Part shown: piece by piece, positions 63,049-64,000 of the stretch
Layout of the letters: each line of letters starts with the position of its first letter
Position numbering within the stretch: position 1 is the first letter of the stretch
From: Fuscovulum sp.
GTDB lineage: Bacteria > Pseudomonadota > Alphaproteobacteria > Rhodobacterales > Rhodobacteraceae
Assembly: GCA_035192965.1 (NCBI GenBank)
Contig: CP136571.1
Span: forward strand, 2,500,501 to 2,564,500
Direction of reading: 5' to 3'
Length of the DNA stretch: 64,000 nucleotides
The notes under the pieces: model-generated
Databases searched by the model: none
What the model saw: only the letters and a program-made list of their open reading frames with translations
Told to the model about the DNA's origin: nothing
Made by a program: the position numbers and the translations under genes

Positions 63049-64000
63049 ATGACACAGAACGCCCCCCCGGACACCCGACCCGCCGCCATCATGGGGCCGC
63101 GTGAATTCATCGCGATGATCGCGATGCTGTTTGCCACTATCGCCTTTTCCATTGATGCGATGCTGCCCGCCCTCCCCGAGATTGCGGCGGAGTTGTCGCC
63201 CGATGCGCCGAATGCGGCGCAGCTGATCTTGACATCTTTCGTGTTGGGCATGGGGATCGGGACGCTGTTTGCAGGGCCCTTGTCGGATGCTTTTGGGCGG
63301 CGGCCTGTGATCCTTGCCGGGGCGGCGCTTTACTGTGCGGCGGCGTTGGTGGCGTATTTTTCGCCCACGCTGGAGGGCGTGCTGATCGCGCGGCTGTTGC
63401 AGGGCTTGGGCTCAGCCGGGCCGCGGGTGGTGTCGCTGGCGCTGGTGCGTGACCTGTACAAGGGGCGCGACATGGCGCGGGTGGTGAGTTTCGCCATGAT
63501 GATCTTTACGCTGGTCCCCGCGATTGCGCCGTTTATCGGCGAAGGGATCATGTGGGTGACGGGCTGGCGGGGGATTTTCCTGGCTTTCTTGGTGTTTTCC
63601 GGCCTGTCGATGCTGTGGTTCTGGCTGCGCCAGCCCGAGACGTTGACCGCAGATCAGCGGCGGCCCTTGCGGGTGGCAACGCTGCGCGCGGCCTTTGTCG
63701 AGGTGCTGTCGCATCGGGTGGTGGTGGTATCGATTGCGGTGCAGACGCTGGGCTTTGCCTGTCTGTTTGCCACGCTGTCGGCGACACAACCGATCTTTGA
63801 TCAGGTCTATGGCGAGGGGGATCGCTTTGCGATGTGGTTTGCGGTGATTGCGGTGGTGTCGGGGACATCGAGCCTGATCAACGCGAAACTGGTGGGCCGG
63901 TTGGGGATGCGGCGGATGATCACCGTGACGCTGGCGGCGCAGGTGGTGTTTTCCTGCGCGATGCTGGTGACGAAATCGCTGGGGATGTGGCCTGGCGCAC
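63049..64000 (+). CDS. MFS multidrug efflux transporter, Bcr/CflA type (cut by window end)
   Basis: Major facilitator with at least nine membrane segments in the 317 residues visible, starting at ATG 63049 (MTQNAPPDTRPAAIMGPREF). Signature loop after helix 2, GPLSDAFGRRPVILAG, and the DHA1/Bcr-type helix 1 (IAFSIDAMLPALPEIA) identify the drug:proton antiporter group. The last part lies beyond the window. Single gene here; substrate unknown. Confidence 0.88.
   Translation, partial: MTQNAPPDTRPAAIMGPREFIAMIAMLFATIAFSIDAMLPALPEIAAELSPDAPNAAQLILTSFVLGMGIGTLFAGPLSDAFGRRPVILAGAALYCAAALVAYFSPTLEGVLIARLLQGLGSAGPRVVSLALVRDLYKGRDMARVVSFAMMIFTLVPAIAPFIGEGIMWVTGWRGIFLAFLVFSGLSMLWFWLRQPETLTADQRRPLRVATLRAAFVEVLSHRVVVVSIAVQTLGFACLFATLSATQPIFDQVYGEGDRFAMWFAVIAVVSGTSSLINAKLVGRLGMRRMITVTLAAQVVFSCAMLVTKSLGMWPGA

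Overview
The window is GC-rich, densely packed bacterial chromosome from an alphaproteobacterium, most likely a Rhodobacteraceae/Paracoccaceae member (Rhodobacter-Gemmobacter-Tabrizicola-like). The basis is protein resemblance (CckA, a Rhodobacter-type IscR that lacks cluster cysteines, the isc-suf operon layout), an alphaproteobacterial SOS box (GAAC-N7-GAAC) before recA, and a CtrA-type TTAA-N7-TTAA site. No transposase, integrase, phage gene or CRISPR array was seen.

Layout. 1-8.9 kb: sugar use. A LacI-type regulator and a GH1 glucosidase lie on the minus strand, divergent from an aglEFGAK alpha-glucoside ABC transporter and alpha-glucosidase operon. 9-13 kb: a 43-residue basic protein, a ureohydrolase with its LysR regulator, a divergent Fe/2-oxoglutarate oxygenase and a TehA/SLAC1-type membrane protein. 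13-15.5 kb: a glutamine amidotransferase and guaB. 15.5-19 kb: an apparent self-contained ECF sigma locus (secreted subtilase, secreted Asn/Gly/Asp/Ser-rich protein, anti-sigma, sigma). 19-20 kb: iron genes hemP-bfd-bfr. 20-29 kb: SDR, rRNA methyltransferase, cckA, sulfotransferase-like gene, recA, alaS, DUF1330. 29-38 kb: LysR, typA, twin YitT proteins, icd, DUF2235, and an HD/alpha-beta hydrolase operon. 38-46.4 kb: iscR-desulfurase-sufB-ybjQ-like-small TM-sufC-sufD-two YIP1-like-sufS. 46.5-50 kb: tRNA-Arg(CCG), rpe, a FAD oxidoreductase and a LuxR solo. 50-52 kb: rpsB-tsf. 52-57.7 kb: pseudouridine operon psuK-DUF1349-psuG, DUF502, patatin and bdhA. 57.7-64 kb: a candidate small RNA, an orphan YejA-like binding protein, entericidin, an XRE-cupin regulator, an AMP ligase with a DsbA-like protein, and an MFS exporter cut by the window end.

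Most interesting system. The subtilase, the small Asn/Gly/Asp/Ser-rich exported protein and the sigma/anti-sigma operon each have upstream the same two-part promoter, GGAATA-N15-CGTT. Chance expectation for that 10-base pattern on both strands of 64 kb is about 0.1 at uniform base composition. The subtilase also carries near its N-terminus a low-complexity segment of the same kind as the small protein. I infer one ECF-controlled cell-surface or proteolysis module.

Other non-coding signals are: a minus-strand small RNA with a complete sigma70-like promoter and terminator at 57.8 kb; a CtrA site followed by a structured region ending in a strong terminator at 49.7-50 kb; a multi-branched leader before rpsB; a 37-base dispersed repeat; and a family of short palindromes, mostly paired, placed just behind stop codons at several junctions. 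In the convergent cases the loop sequence is oriented with the gene that has just ended.
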